Shown: positions 9,666 through 19,664, numbered from the stretch's first letter. The stretch is DNA of 64,000 bases from Acidaminobacter sp. (GCF_030247605.1 NZ_JAOTSB010000002.1:124001-188000); one strand, 5' to 3'. Notes: generated from the sequence alone by a model not told the origin. A program made the numbers and translations.

Positions 9666-10979
9666 ATGACGGATCAGAATAAGCCACTTTTAGAAGATGT
9701 GAAAACCTCGGTTATCAGGAAGCCAACCTTGAACCTCAAGCAGATCGCCTTTGACAATATTGTCACCATCATATTTGTGGTTATTTGCTTTTTTGGACTG
9801 ATTCTGGCTAAGCAACCGGCTGCGTTTGTCATGAACGAGTTGGTGCTCCGGATTGCAAGAAACTCATTCCTTGTATTATCTCTGATTATTCCGGTACTGG
9901 CAGGGATGGGCCTCAATTTTGGTATCGTCATAGGTGCTATGGCGGGCCAGATTGCGCTGATCGCAGTCACACACTGGCAGATTACCGGGATGAAAGGGTT
10001 TCTATTGGCCGCGCTGATCAGCGTACCCTTCGCACTGCTCTTCGGCTGGTTAACAGGCAAAATCCTTAACAAGACAAAGGGCCAGGAAATGATCACGTCA
10101 ATGATCTTGGGATTTTTCGCTATGGGTCTCTATCAATTTCTCTTCCTGTTCCTGATCGGTACCCTCATCCCAATGGACAATCCGGTTTTAGTGCTTTCCG
10201 GCGGCGTCGGCATAAAGAATACAATCGACCTCAAAGACGGTATTCTCTACGCCCTTGACGGCATTTACAAGACACGATTCTTCCCTGCCCTTGCAGGCTT
10301 CTCAGTAATCACTGCTGTTTTCAGCCTATTTAAGGTCTTCCGCGTCAGGAAAGATGAGATCGAGCGTGTCAGGCTGCCTAAGTATCTGATGTACACTGTC
10401 CTTTCATTGACAGGCATTGTTTTCTCGGTCGTCGTTTTAAATTCAAAAAGCCTTGTGGCTATGATCAAGTTTCCGGTGGCGACCATCTTCTCCATTCTTA
10501 TGCTCTGTGCCTTTAACCTGTTTATTGTTCGAACCAAACTAGGTCAGGATTTTCGAACCGTTGGCCAAGACATGCACGTTGCCAAGGTTTCGGGCATCAA
10601 CGTCGACAGAGTTAGGATTATTTCCATTATGATCTCCACGGTACTTGCAGCCTGGGGTCAGCTGATTTTCCTTCAAAATATCGGTACCCTCAATACCTAT
10701 GGCTCCCACGAACAGGTTGGCATGTTTGCCGTTGCATCGATTCTGATTGGCGGCGCATCGGTCAATAAAGCAACCATCGGCCAAGCAATTTTAGGAACGA
10801 CGCTGTTTCACCTGATGTTTATCATCTCCCCTTTTGCGGGCAAGAATCTCTTTGGAAACGCTCAAATCGGGGAATATTTCAGGGTTTTCGTCGCATACGG
10901 TGTCATAGGCCTGTCACTGGGACTTCACGCGTGGAAGACGCAGATTCAAGCCAAGCGTAAGCAGCTGGGTGAGGAATAG
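9666..10979 (+). CDS. ABC importer permease (RbsC-like), subunit 2
   Basis: A 437-residue permease that shares layout and motifs with the preceding one (GLNFGIVIGAMAG; ASILIGGASVNKATIG) but has an extra central loop of about 90 residues (roughly 170-260). The ATG at 9666 is preferred because GGAGGTGA immediately precedes it; an in-frame GTG three codons earlier falls inside that Shine-Dalgarno sequence. It is the last gene of the operon, followed by a strong terminator. Confidence 0.9.
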   Translation: MTDQNKPLLEDVKTSVIRKPTLNLKQIAFDNIVTIIFVVICFFGLILAKQPAAFVMNELVLRIARNSFLVLSLIIPVLAGMGLNFGIVIGAMAGQIALIAVTHWQITGMKGFLLAALISVPFALLFGWLTGKILNKTKGQEMITSMILGFFAMGLYQFLFLFLIGTLIPMDNPVLVLSGGVGIKNTIDLKDGILYALDGIYKTRFFPALAGFSVITAVFSLFKVFRVRKDEIERVRLPKYLMYTVLSLTGIVFSVVVLNSKSLVAMIKFPVATIFSILMLCAFNLFIVRTKLGQDFRTVGQDMHVAKVSGINVDRVRIISIMISTVLAAWGQLIFLQNIGTLNTYGSHEQVGMFAVASILIGGASVNKATIGQAILGTTLFHLMFIISPFAGKNLFGNAQIGEYFRVFVAYGVIGLSLGLHAWKTQIQAKRKQLGEE

Positions 10980-11030
10980 CAAATCTCCCCTGCTAACGTT
11001 ATCATTTCAAACATTGTTGGATACAAAAAT

Positions 11031-11087
11031 AAGGGTTTGATGTCCGCAGCATTTATTTCTTTCGCTGCAGTCATCAAACCTTTTTTT
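11031..11087. terminator. Bidirectional terminator between ABC operon and MFS gene
   Basis: GGTTTGATG (11034-11042) and CATCAAACC (11072-11080) enclose a second pairing GCAGC/GCTGC, with seven T residues after it on the plus strand. The two flanking transcription units converge on it. Confidence 0.85.
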
Positions 11088-11091
11088 GATT

Positions 11092-12366
11092 TCATGCCAC
11101 GTCACGCACACCCACCCTGGAATCGTAACGATCTAGTACGATCATACACGCAACAGCCATTGTCAACACCCCTGAAATCATCAGCCAGCCTGTCTGGGGC
11201 GCGAAAACCAACAATCCGCGGCTCATGACGACCGGTCCCGCAGTGTATCCAACACCCATAAGCAGCGGCAGTACAGCGTTCATTCTGCCCCTGTGACTCA
11301 CTGGCGTTCGGTTTGCCACGTATGGCATATAGCTGATGGTAATCGTGATTTCCCCCAGTGTGAAGATGATACAGCCCAGTGCAAACAGGAACCGGCTGTC
11401 AGCAAAGGCAAAGGTGCCAAAGCCGACCAGATAGAACATGCCGCCAAGCGCGACCCGCCGCAGCGCCGGGTACCGACTAAGGCCTGACGTCAAAAGTGGT
11501 GTGCAAATCAGAACTACAAGTCCGTTCAGACTTGCCAAAAGTCCAAAAGTTGATGCTCCTTTCATTGGAAAAAGGTCCTCCAGTTGAATGGGCAGCAGAT
11601 AATGCCACTGAGCGTAGGAAAAATTGTAAAATAATAAAATCAATGAAAACACCAGCAAAATTGGACGCTCTGTCAGTACTTTTAGAACAGAGCCGCTCAC
11701 CGCCGCTTCCATGGTATCCGGACCAGGTTCTTCCATCTTTTCGTCCGCCTGCGGCAGGCTTCTGTGACCTGAAACAATCTTATTCTTTTGATAAGTCTCC
11801 CTGATAAAAAACTGCACCAGCGCCACTGAAACAAATAACGTCAGTGCATCACCCCAAAAAATCCATGCGTAGAAGCGATTAAAAAGAAGGCCTCCAATTG
11901 TCGGTCCAATTGCAAATCCAAGATTAAATCCCATATAAGACAACGCATAGGCCGCTTCACGCTGATCTTTGGTCGTCAAATCAGCAATTATGGATAAGTT
12001 TGCCGGATCGGAAAGTCCAAAGAAAAAGCAGGCGCTCAAAATCATATAAATCTGTGTCATTCCCGGTTCCAAAAAACCACAGATCATAAAAAGAATCCCG
12101 CCAATTGACTGCCCGAGAAGGATCATAGGCTTTCTTCCCACCCAGTCAGTCAGTTTGCCGCCTAGCAAATTGGCCGGTACAATGACAACGCCCATAAGTG
12201 TCAGCCAAATTCCTGCATCAGAGGCTGAAAGACCAATCTTGCTGGTCAGGATCAGCGTAAACAGCGGAAAAATAAATAGCCCCGCCGCGTTGATCATCCG
12301 CGAGAAAAAAATAACGTAAATTTCCCGTGGCAAGCCACGGTATGGAATTAAAAAGCGTCGCAGCAT
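11092..12366 (-). CDS. MFS transporter
   Basis: A 424-residue major facilitator with about twelve hydrophobic segments and a cytoplasmic loop in the middle (around residue 190-215) rich in charged residues. Motif A is recognisable after TM2 as GGKLTDWVGRKPMIL, the pattern of drug/proton antiporters. The substrate cannot be read from sequence. A second MFS gene lies directly upstream in the same direction. Confidence 0.88.
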   Translation of the reverse strand: MLRRFLIPYRGLPREIYVIFFSRMINAAGLFIFPLFTLILTSKIGLSASDAGIWLTLMGVVIVPANLLGGKLTDWVGRKPMILLGQSIGGILFMICGFLEPGMTQIYMILSACFFFGLSDPANLSIIADLTTKDQREAAYALSYMGFNLGFAIGPTIGGLLFNRFYAWIFWGDALTLFVSVALVQFFIRETYQKNKIVSGHRSLPQADEKMEEPGPDTMEAAVSGSVLKVLTERPILLVFSLILLFYNFSYAQWHYLLPIQLEDLFPMKGASTFGLLASLNGLVVLICTPLLTSGLSRYPALRRVALGGMFYLVGFGTFAFADSRFLFALGCIIFTLGEITITISYMPYVANRTPVSHRGRMNAVLPLLMGVGYTAGPVVMSRGLLVFAPQTGWLMISGVLTMAVACMIVLDRYDSRVGVRDVA

Positions 12367-12414
12367 TTTTAAAATTCACTTCCCCAACCTAATTCAGTCT
12401 TGAAACAGTTCACT

Positions 12415-13638
12415 TTAGAGGGACTGGTTATGATCTTCCTCAACATGATGTCTGCGTCTGGCATAATTTCCCCTGACCATAAATATGACAATATTGAAGA
12501 TCAACATGACAGGAATGATCCATAAAATGGCGCGTACGCCATAGGCCACAGAGATCCAGGCGCCAAACATGGGCGACAGAACCATGCCAATGCTCCCAAG
12601 CAGCCCCTGGAATCCAAATAAGGTTCCCCGGCGATCTGCCGGCGTCAGCTCAGCTGTCATGGACATAGCTATGGGTTCTATTCCCCCAAGGGTAAAAAAC
12701 ATTACCCCATATAACAGAGTGAACGACATAATCGAACTCGTCCTCAGCACTAAAAAGGATAGTCCTAAAGTGATGGCCGCCAAAACAAACATCAGACGTC
12801 GCTTGTCATAGCGGTCGGCTATTCTGCTGATGATAATCGCAGCCATTGCAGTGGAAAATCCGGCTAATCCGTTAATATAACCTGTCCATTGCGCAGGGCT
12901 TTTCCCGGCTGGTATAACCTCTGAAACATAGATTGGTATATAAGGTGTAAAGACCGTTCGCGTAACGCGATTGATCAAAAGAACAACCAGCAGCACCATG
13001 ATCACTGGCGTAAAAATCTTGTACCAAGGCAAGTCCGCCTTTTGCTTTTCTCTGACCCGCCCATAACTGTTTGGATCTTCATTGATAATAAACAAGACCA
13101 TCAAAAAGGCGACCAGCATGAGACCGGCACCCACAAAAAAACTGACTCTGTATCCAAACCACTCCGCTACCACCCCACCAATAATTGGACCTATGGCATA
13201 GCCCAGAAATGTTGAGGACGACAAAAAACCTATTGCGTAAGAAAGATTTTTCGTTGGTGTATTGCTCGCCACAAATGCCAGCGCTGCAGTGACGGTCCCT
13301 GTGAAAATCCCTTGAAGCCCTCTTAACACAACAATTTGCCACATTGCTGTGACCATGCCGATCAAACCTATGATCATGACGCCTCCGCCCATAGCTCTCA
13401 GAAGCATCATCTTTCTGCCATATCGATCAGAAACCATGCCCCAAATGGGCGACATCACGGCCATTGTCAAGGCTGGGAGCGCATTGAGAAGCCCTGTGTA
13501 CCACTTCACTGTCTCCGGACTCATAGGTGTAATCTCCTGGATGTAAAATGGGAGAAACGGCATACCAAGGCCAAAACTTGTCAATGACAGCACTTGCGTC
13601 AGCCATAATGCGTAGAGATTTATTTTCCAGCGTTCCAT
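12415..13638 (-). CDS. MFS transporter
   Basis: A 407-residue major facilitator. Motif A after TM2 is clear (WGMVSDRYGRKMMLLRA) and repeats as SRIADRYDKRR in the second half. The TM5 region GYAIGPIIGGVVAEWFGYR resembles motif C of drug-exporting families, so a multidrug efflux role is plausible but not shown. It is 48 bases upstream of the second MFS gene and probably co-transcribed with it. Confidence 0.88.
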   Translation of the reverse strand: MERWKINLYALWLTQVLSLTSFGLGMPFLPFYIQEITPMSPETVKWYTGLLNALPALTMAVMSPIWGMVSDRYGRKMMLLRAMGGGVMIIGLIGMVTAMWQIVVLRGLQGIFTGTVTAALAFVASNTPTKNLSYAIGFLSSSTFLGYAIGPIIGGVVAEWFGYRVSFFVGAGLMLVAFLMVLFIINEDPNSYGRVREKQKADLPWYKIFTPVIMVLLVVLLINRVTRTVFTPYIPIYVSEVIPAGKSPAQWTGYINGLAGFSTAMAAIIISRIADRYDKRRLMFVLAAITLGLSFLVLRTSSIMSFTLLYGVMFFTLGGIEPIAMSMTAELTPADRRGTLFGFQGLLGSIGMVLSPMFGAWISVAYGVRAILWIIPVMLIFNIVIFMVRGNYARRRHHVEEDHNQSL

Positions 13639-13708
13639 TTAACCACCACTTTGCCCATCATTAATGTCAAGTTCACTTTGTCTATAAAAGCGCAGCTTGA
13701 GTCTGCCT

Positions 13709-14665
13709 CTAAGAATAATAGGCATAGGTCACTGCAATGCCCATTGAAAGAACCATCCCAGCCGCGATCAGTACAAAGCTTTTTACCGCGTTTATAAACG
13801 TCTCCTTTTTATCAGGACGCTCACAAAAGTCACGAGTTAGTTTGTATACCGGCAGGCCAGTAGCCACGGCAATCACAGAAAAAACCGGCAGCCAGCCCAC
13901 GGCAATTGAAATCACCATTACACCATACGCGGCCACCACTAAGTGCTGATAAAGCGCGATCGCATGCGTCCGCCCAATATAAGCCACCATTGTATACCTG
14001 CGGTTCTCCAAGTCATCCTCCAAATCACAAATGTTGTTGGCAAGCATGATATTGGCAATACCTACCGCGAAGGGCAAACTTACAACGATCAGCCTCAGTA
14101 AAAGGCGGTAATCTATGCCGATGGTCATCCAATCCGCCAACCAGCCCACCTCAATTAAAGTTCCAATAGGAAATTGAATATAAAACGCCAAAAATGGAAT
14201 CAAGATCCCCATAAACCCACCTGAAAACACTTCACCCAGCGGCGTTCTCGAAATGGGAACAGGACCATAGGAATATAAAACACCAATTCCAGCCGAAATG
14301 ACACCGACAGCAAGTACGATCCAATCGGTCATCCACACAAGAATCAAGCCCAAAATTAAACCCAATCCCAGCAATGTGATAATAACCATTTTAACTCGGT
14401 CAATTTCGACCTGATCTTTTACAATGGCATTATGTTCCTCGTAACCATAACCTTCTCTTCGGATCGCGCGTTTGAAATCCATGTAATTGTTGACAGCGGT
14501 GGTTGCCATATCTATGCATAGCAAAGACAGGAACATTATAGCTGCCGGCTGCCAGCGAAATGACCCGCGGAGCCAGATGCCATATAGTGTTCCAAACAAA
14601 AACGGAAATACACTGGCCACTTTTGTCTGTATTTCTACCAGTTTCAAAAAACTGCTTATTTTCAA
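13709..14665 (-). CDS. UbiA family prenyltransferase (MenA-like)
   Basis: An intramembrane prenyltransferase that attaches an isoprenoid tail to an aromatic ring, as in menaquinone synthesis. The 318-residue product has about nine hydrophobic segments, a first Asp motif NNYMDFKR and a second NNICDLEDDLENRR, and YSYGPVPISRTPLGE between them. The TTG at 14665 is preferred over an ATG 14 codons upstream because AAGGAG lies ten bases before it and the protein then begins at the usual point for the family. No other menaquinone gene is in the window, so the substrate is uncertain. Confidence 0.82.
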   Translation of the reverse strand: MKISSFLKLVEIQTKVASVFPFLFGTLYGIWLRGSFRWQPAAIMFLSLLCIDMATTAVNNYMDFKRAIRREGYGYEEHNAIVKDQVEIDRVKMVIITLLGLGLILGLILVWMTDWIVLAVGVISAGIGVLYSYGPVPISRTPLGEVFSGGFMGILIPFLAFYIQFPIGTLIEVGWLADWMTIGIDYRLLLRLIVVSLPFAVGIANIMLANNICDLEDDLENRRYTMVAYIGRTHAIALYQHLVVAAYGVMVISIAVGWLPVFSVIAVATGLPVYKLTRDFCERPDKKETFINAVKSFVLIAAGMVLSMGIAVTYAYYS

Positions 14666-14733
14666 TTTGCTGTCACTCCTTAAAGCTGCGTCCGCAGCAT
14701 AAACCAATGAACTCCAGGCCGTTCATGCTGCAT

Positions 14734-15144
14734 TTAATTTTTCGTGAATATTCTAAGCAAATAGGCATTTTCAAGTAACGTCATAGGCTCAATATGAGGA
14801 AACATCAGGAACATCCGCACTATATATACCACTAAAAAAATAGCGATCAGCAGCTGCCAGAAGACCTTGTTTCCTATAAGCCTCCTCAGAGAACGGTTGA
14901 AGGGGCTGAGAGCCAACAACCCTCCAAAAGGCAGCATCATCAGACTAAGGGGGTGGAGTCCGACTGCCTTCGTGAATTCCAATTTTGACAGTGCAATCAG
15001 CGCCCTCGTCATACCACATCCCGGGCATGGCAACCCAGTGATATTTCTGATCACGCAGATACTGCCTCCTGAATAGATTGAAAAGCAGATGCCGGCCAAG
15101 ACAACCGCCATTAAAAGCAGAATGACTAACTTCCTAAGGTTCAC
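14734..15144 (-). CDS. DUF2752 family membrane protein
   Basis: A 136-residue membrane protein with three to four hydrophobic segments and the DUF2752 hallmark CPGCGMTRAL near residue 40. Its function is unknown; the CxxC suggests metal or thiol chemistry at the membrane. The GTG start shares a base with the TAG stop of the sensor kinase gene (TAGTG), so the two are translationally coupled. Confidence 0.85.
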   Translation of the reverse strand: MNLRKLVILLLMAVVLAGICFSIYSGGSICVIRNITGLPCPGCGMTRALIALSKLEFTKAVGLHPLSLMMLPFGGLLALSPFNRSLRRLIGNKVFWQLLIAIFLVVYIVRMFLMFPHIEPMTLLENAYLLRIFTKN

Positions 15145-16361
15145 TATATTCCCTCTTCCGCTTGTACCAATGGGATTTCAATAATTACAGTCGTTCCTGC
15201 ACCTAATACACTTTCAAATCTGAGTTGCCCTCCAAGTTCCGAGAGAATCTGATTTGAAACGGGGATCCCCATACCAGATCCACTTTCTTTTGTCGTATAG
15301 TATGGCTCGAGCAGATGTTCCAACTGATCCTGAGTCATTCCACTGCCATTGTCTTGAACCAGCAGCATAATAAAGCCACTTTCCTGCTTTGAGCTTATAT
15401 CTATGATGCCTCCAGCCGGCATCGCTTCAACCGCATTGAACAAAACATTGACCAGCACTTGCCGAATGCCATTGATACTGGAGAACACCAGCGTATCTGT
15501 GAGTTCAGTCTTTAACTGAATGCGGTGAGATGACATTTCTATCTTAAAAAATCGACTGACATCCTCTACCAATTTTTTTAAATTAAAGATTTCTTTTTTC
15601 AAGGCGTTTGGCTTGGCATAATTCAGCATGGTTTCAACCATAGTAATAAGACGATCAATTTCAGCAGGCAAAACCGACATGGCTAGCTTGACAAAACTCG
15701 GATCGTCCAGACGTTGATCCAGCATCTGGATGTAGCCTTTGATGGAAATGAGCGGATTCTTCAACTCATGAACGACACCCGCTGACAACTGATTCATCTT
15801 CTCAATCTTGTCTTGTTGCTGCAGCAATGCGCCCATCGACTTTTCCCGTGTTTGATCCTGTATTAAAACATAGGCGGCAGGCAGATCCGGATCGCGCTCA
15901 GAAGGTACATTCACACTGATCAGCAGTATTTTGATACCCGTTGTAGTCTTGATCTGCACCTGCATCTCCCTATTGGGCCCCGGCTGTTGAATCTGGTGGA
16001 TCAGCCATTCTATTTGTGCCTCAGTAAAACAGTTCATGTCTTTTACTTCTCTCAAACCTTGAGTTTCAATACCTGTCAGCAGTTTAACCGAATAATTTCT
16101 GATCAAAATTTCACCGGTTTGACTGAGGCCAAGTATTCCAACTGGAAACAAATCAAGAAATTGATAGAAGTGGTTCCTGAAGTTCTCCCGCTTAGATTCA
16201 ATTTTTCTGAGTTTTGACGTTACAATAATATATTGGCGAACCATCAATATAACCGCAATAATAATGATCCCGATCAGTATACCTAGAACAAAAGACTGCG
16301 AGGGTTTGAAAGTCAAAGTCGCGCTTAAATAATAAGGCGTTTTCAGGCTGAAATAACGCAT
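15144..16361 (-). CDS. Sensor histidine kinase with PAS-like domain
   Basis: A 405-residue kinase with one N-terminal membrane segment (about residue 23-43), a PAS-like region (about 65-185), the H-box HELKNPLISIKGY (His near 199), an N-box region ending VNVLFNAVEAM, and ATP-lid motifs DNGSGM and GSGMGIPVS. No response regulator is adjacent, so its partner is elsewhere. The layout resembles sporulation-type orphan kinases, which is only an analogy. AGGAGGGG precedes the ATG. Confidence 0.88.
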   Translation of the reverse strand: MRYFSLKTPYYLSATLTFKPSQSFVLGILIGIIIIAVILMVRQYIIVTSKLRKIESKRENFRNHFYQFLDLFPVGILGLSQTGEILIRNYSVKLLTGIETQGLREVKDMNCFTEAQIEWLIHQIQQPGPNREMQVQIKTTTGIKILLISVNVPSERDPDLPAAYVLIQDQTREKSMGALLQQQDKIEKMNQLSAGVVHELKNPLISIKGYIQMLDQRLDDPSFVKLAMSVLPAEIDRLITMVETMLNYAKPNALKKEIFNLKKLVEDVSRFFKIEMSSHRIQLKTELTDTLVFSSINGIRQVLVNVLFNAVEAMPAGGIIDISSKQESGFIMLLVQDNGSGMTQDQLEHLLEPYYTTKESGSGMGIPVSNQILSELGGQLRFESVLGAGTTVIIEIPLVQAEEGI

Positions 16362-16653
16362 AGTGTCCCCTCCTAATATGGATCTCTACTTCATTATAAG
16401 TCATTGGAAGCCTTATGACAGCAAAGAATCGAGAATTTTTTCTGAACATAGAAAATTTATTATCCATTATCTCGAAAGATCTACATTCATTTAACCCTTC
16501 CGTCTCTATTCCAATCTATCCTGACGGACTGAATGATGGGGCATCTAATTAGCCTTTTTTGTCAGATAATTAAGGCGCGAATTGTTCTTACAAAAAAAAT
16601 AAAAAAACCTCTTTTCAAAAGGTCGTTTTTCGAATATACTGTAATAGTGCCGC

Positions 16654-16741
16654 GCGAGGGTGGCGGAATTGGCAGACGCGTAAGATTCAGGCTCTTATGG
16701 GCGCTTAGCCTGTGTGGGTTCGACTCCCATCTCTCGCACCA
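16654..16741 (+). tRNA. tRNA-Leu (anticodon CAG)
   Basis: An 88-nt class II tRNA with encoded CCA. The acceptor stem GCGAGGG pairs with CTCTCGC and the D-arm contains GGCGGAATTGGCAGACGC. The anticodon stem TAAGA/TCTTA encloses the loop TTCAGGC, giving anticodon CAG. A long variable arm and the T-arm GGGTTCGACTCCC follow. It reads CUG codons. Confidence 0.96.
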
Positions 16742-16744
16742 CTG

Positions 16745-16776
16745 AAAGACGATCTTCTCTAAGAAGGTCGTCTTTT
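16745..16776 (+). terminator. Terminator of tRNA-Leu
   Basis: Bases 16745-16758 pair with 16762-16775 (AAAGACGATCTTCT against AGAAGGTCGTCTTT, one G-T pair), around a three-base loop. It starts four bases after the tRNA. Confidence 0.85.
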
Positions 16777-16806
16777 CTCATTAAATGCAAAGGGGGACTT
16801 TTTCAG

Positions 16807-17484
16807 ATGGCGACAATACTGAAAAACGACTGGCAGGAAGTACTATCGGAGGAATTTGAAAAGCCTTACTATAAGGCCTTGAGGCAATTTCTTATTCAGG
16901 AATATACGACCCAGCAGATTTTCCCTCCCATGCACGATATTTTCAACGCGCTTCATTTCACTCCATTAAAGGATGTCAAAGTGCTTCTGCTGGGACAGGA
17001 TCCCTACCATGATCTCCATCAAGCCCACGGCCTCAGCTTTTCAGTCCTTCCCGGGCAAAAAATTCCACCATCACTTCAGAACATATATAAAGAACTCAAT
17101 GAGGATCTTGGATGCGACATTCCGAATCATGGCTACCTTAAAAAATGGGCTGACCAAGGCGTGCTGCTTCTTAATACGGTACTGACTGTTCGGGCACACC
17201 AGGCAAATTCTCACCAAAGTAAAGGCTGGGAGCAGTTTACGGATGCTATTATCCGGATCATAAACGCTCAAGAACGGCCAATTGTCATATTTCTTTGGGG
17301 CAGACCGGCACAGTTAAAAAAAGGAATGTTGACCAATCCAAAGCACATGATATTGGAATCGCCTCACCCAAGTCCCCTTTCTGCCTATCGGGGTTTCTTT
17401 GGGAGCAGACCTTTCAGCAAAGCAAATTCCTTCCTGACGGCACACGGCGTCTCACCGATTGACTGGCAAATCGATACACTTTAA
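16807..17484 (+). CDS. ung: Uracil-DNA glycosylase
   Basis: A family 1 uracil-DNA glycosylase of 225 residues that removes uracil from DNA in base-excision repair. The catalytic water-activating motif GQDPYH and the C-terminal HPSPLSAYRGF loop are both intact. The ATG at 16807 follows AAAGGGGGA; earlier in-frame starts would run back into the tRNA gene and are not credible. Confidence 0.96.
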   Translation: MATILKNDWQEVLSEEFEKPYYKALRQFLIQEYTTQQIFPPMHDIFNALHFTPLKDVKVLLLGQDPYHDLHQAHGLSFSVLPGQKIPPSLQNIYKELNEDLGCDIPNHGYLKKWADQGVLLLNTVLTVRAHQANSHQSKGWEQFTDAIIRIINAQERPIVIFLWGRPAQLKKGMLTNPKHMILESPHPSPLSAYRGFFGSRPFSKANSFLTAHGVSPIDWQIDTL

Positions 17485-17544
17485 ACTCCAAAACACCATA
17501 AAAAAATATTTATTTAGAATGCTTAGTCAGTCTGCTAATCCCAA

Positions 17545-17573
17545 TTGTTCTGTTCCATGAAATATGCTAGACT
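17545..17573 (+). promoter_or_regulatory. Possible promoter of the MATE gene
   Basis: TTGTTC (17545-17550), a 17-base spacer and TAGACT (17568-17573) lie just upstream of GGGGG and the start at 17593. Confidence 0.5.
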
Positions 17574-17592
17574 TATGACATCGGGGGCATGA

Positions 17593-18933
17593 ATGATGAC
17601 GACTAAAAAGACTGCCATAAAAAGCATATTGTCATTATCTTTGCCGGCTATTATCGATATGAGCTTCGATACGCTGCTGGGGATAGCTGATACGCTTATG
17701 ATCAGTTGGATGATAGGAAATGCGGCTTTATCGGCCTCTGGTTTTGTCAATCAAATCATCTTCACGCTCATTTTTGTTTTTACTGCTTTCAATACCGGAG
17801 GTACCGCCTTAATCGCGCGAAGTTACGGAGAGGCGAATTACACCAAACTCAACAAAACCGCCAGTGAATTAGTATTTCTAAACCTGGCTCTTGGGCTGCT
17901 GGTAACACTTTTGTGCTATGTGTTCAAAGACCAAATATTCTCCATCTTTCAAACCTCCGAAGCAGTTAATGTTTACATAGCAAAGTACTTTAAATGGGTT
18001 GGTCTCAGCATCCTGCCCATGTTCCTGTCTTTTTCCTTCGCCGCGATACTCCGTGGCTCAGGCAATACAAGTACTCCAATGAAAATAACATTGATAGCCA
18101 ATCTCTTCAATATTGCCGGTAATTTTGTGCTCATTAAAGGACTCTTTTTCTTTTCGCCTCTCGGAATTGAAGGCGCAGCCATTGCAACCCTTTCAGCACG
18201 CTGGCTGTCCGTAACTTTGTATACCATCATTTTGTTTGATTTTAAAAAGAAAGTGCATCTTCGACTCTGTGACATGCTGCCTACCAAAGCCTTATTTGAA
18301 CCGCTGCTCAAAATCAGTCTGCCTAGCGCTGCTGAGCAAGCCTTGATTCAAGCCAGCTTTTTAGCGGTCAATGTGATAATTTCAACCTTAGACACTACTT
18401 CCGAAGCTGCATACAGAATTTTGATCAACCTTGAGTCCATTTCTTACATGCCAGCGGTTGGGATCTCAATAGCGGCAGCAACTTTAACAGGAAAAGCCCT
18501 TGGTGAAAAAAATCCCGACTTGGCCTACACTACCGGAAGGCAATCGACATTTTTGGGTCTTGCCTGGGGTGTATTCATGGGGACTATGTTCCTCACATTT
18601 TTGAATTTCTGGCCAAGGTTATTTACGAGTGATCCCGGTGTTATCGAGACTATTATCCCGGTTCTCATTCTCAGCGCGTTGCTTCAGCCTTTTCTTAATG
18701 CTTTGCTGGTCATGTCAGGGGTTCTGAGGGGCTCAGGCAACACCAGAACAGTCATGCAGCTCTCGTTTTTCAGAGTATGGCTCATTAATGTTCCAATTGC
18801 CTTTATGCTGGTCAGAGTCTTGGGCTTCGATCTCAAAGGCGCTTGGTATGCTGAACTTATCTCTTACACCCTCTTCTGTGCAGTTATGTATTTGAAAATT
18901 AAACAAAAAAAATGGACTGAGATTAAAATTTGA
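17593..18933 (+). CDS. MATE family efflux transporter
   Basis: A 446-residue membrane protein with about twelve hydrophobic segments in two homologous halves. It shows the MATE repeats FAAILRGSGNTSTPMKI (residue ~150) and MSGVLRGSGNTRTVMQL (residue ~375). Members export organic cations or drugs using Na+ or H+ gradients; the substrate here is unknown. Two adjacent ATG codons are possible starts. Confidence 0.92.
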   Translation: MMTTKKTAIKSILSLSLPAIIDMSFDTLLGIADTLMISWMIGNAALSASGFVNQIIFTLIFVFTAFNTGGTALIARSYGEANYTKLNKTASELVFLNLALGLLVTLLCYVFKDQIFSIFQTSEAVNVYIAKYFKWVGLSILPMFLSFSFAAILRGSGNTSTPMKITLIANLFNIAGNFVLIKGLFFFSPLGIEGAAIATLSARWLSVTLYTIILFDFKKKVHLRLCDMLPTKALFEPLLKISLPSAAEQALIQASFLAVNVIISTLDTTSEAAYRILINLESISYMPAVGISIAAATLTGKALGEKNPDLAYTTGRQSTFLGLAWGVFMGTMFLTFLNFWPRLFTSDPGVIETIIPVLILSALLQPFLNALLVMSGVLRGSGNTRTVMQLSFFRVWLINVPIAFMLVRVLGFDLKGAWYAELISYTLFCAVMYLKIKQKKWTEIKI

Positions 18934-18948
18934 TTCTATCGGCCTATT

Positions 18949-19005
18949 AAAAAAGGCAGCAGTGACGTTTTCTTAAACCGAAAACTCAACCGCTGCCTTT
19001 TTTTT
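18949..19005. terminator. Bidirectional terminator between MATE gene and tpx
   Basis: AAAAAAGGCAGC and GCTGCCTTTTTTTT flank an inner pairing GTTTTC/GAAAAC. The structure has A- and T-tracts on both sides, which suits the two converging genes. Confidence 0.85.
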
Positions 19006-19028
19006 AACTTAAAAATTCATAGGAGTCC

Positions 19029-19532
19029 TTATACCAAAGCTTTAATAGCTTCAATGGCCTTTTCATAATCCGGATGCTGACTTGCAGCCGGAACATATTC
19101 CACATAGCGGATTACCCGGTCCTTGTCAATGACCGCGACACCTCTGGCCAGCAGGCGCACGTCCTCAATTGTGAAGCCATACGCGTTACCAAAAGATAGA
19201 GTTCTATGGTCTGAGACCACCTCTATGCGGTCGATGCCATGTGTACCGCAGAAGCGCTTTTGAGCAAATGGCAAATCACAGCTAATTGTTACAATGGCCA
19301 CATCTTCTGACAGTTCACTGGCTTCCTCATTAAATTTGGTTGTCTGAAACTCACAGACACCTGTGTCAAGGGATGGTACAGAACTGATCACGACGACCTT
19401 CCCTTCAGTCTCCTTAAAAAACTCATAATTGGTAAGGTCTCTTTTGATTGCTGTGAAATCCATTGCTGCCTGACCAACCTTAACAGGTGCACCCGCCAAT
19501 TTTTGACTCTTGCCTGCAAATACAAATTCCAT
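19029..19532 (-). CDS. tpx: Thiol peroxidase (Tpx, atypical 2-Cys peroxiredoxin)
   Basis: A 167-residue periplasm-free peroxiredoxin that reduces hydroperoxides using thioredoxin. The peroxidatic motif SLDTGVCEFQT (Cys near residue 59) and the resolving cysteine region SCDLPFAQKRFCG (Cys near 93) match the Tpx family. AGGAGG precedes the ATG and TATAAT lies upstream. It fits oxidative-stress defence in an anaerobe. Confidence 0.95.
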   Translation of the reverse strand: MEFVFAGKSQKLAGAPVKVGQAAMDFTAIKRDLTNYEFFKETEGKVVVISSVPSLDTGVCEFQTTKFNEEASELSEDVAIVTISCDLPFAQKRFCGTHGIDRIEVVSDHRTLSFGNAYGFTIEDVRLLARGVAVIDKDRVIRYVEYVPAASQHPDYEKAIEAIKALV

Positions 19533-19664
19533 TACGAAATCCTCCTATGCTGTTCGATTATACTTGATTAATTTCCCATTTTGTTTGTTTTTAAACAGTA
19601 TTGGGTAAAAGAATATCGTTGACGCGATTTAAAGTGATTTGACATTACACAACGAGGTGATTAA

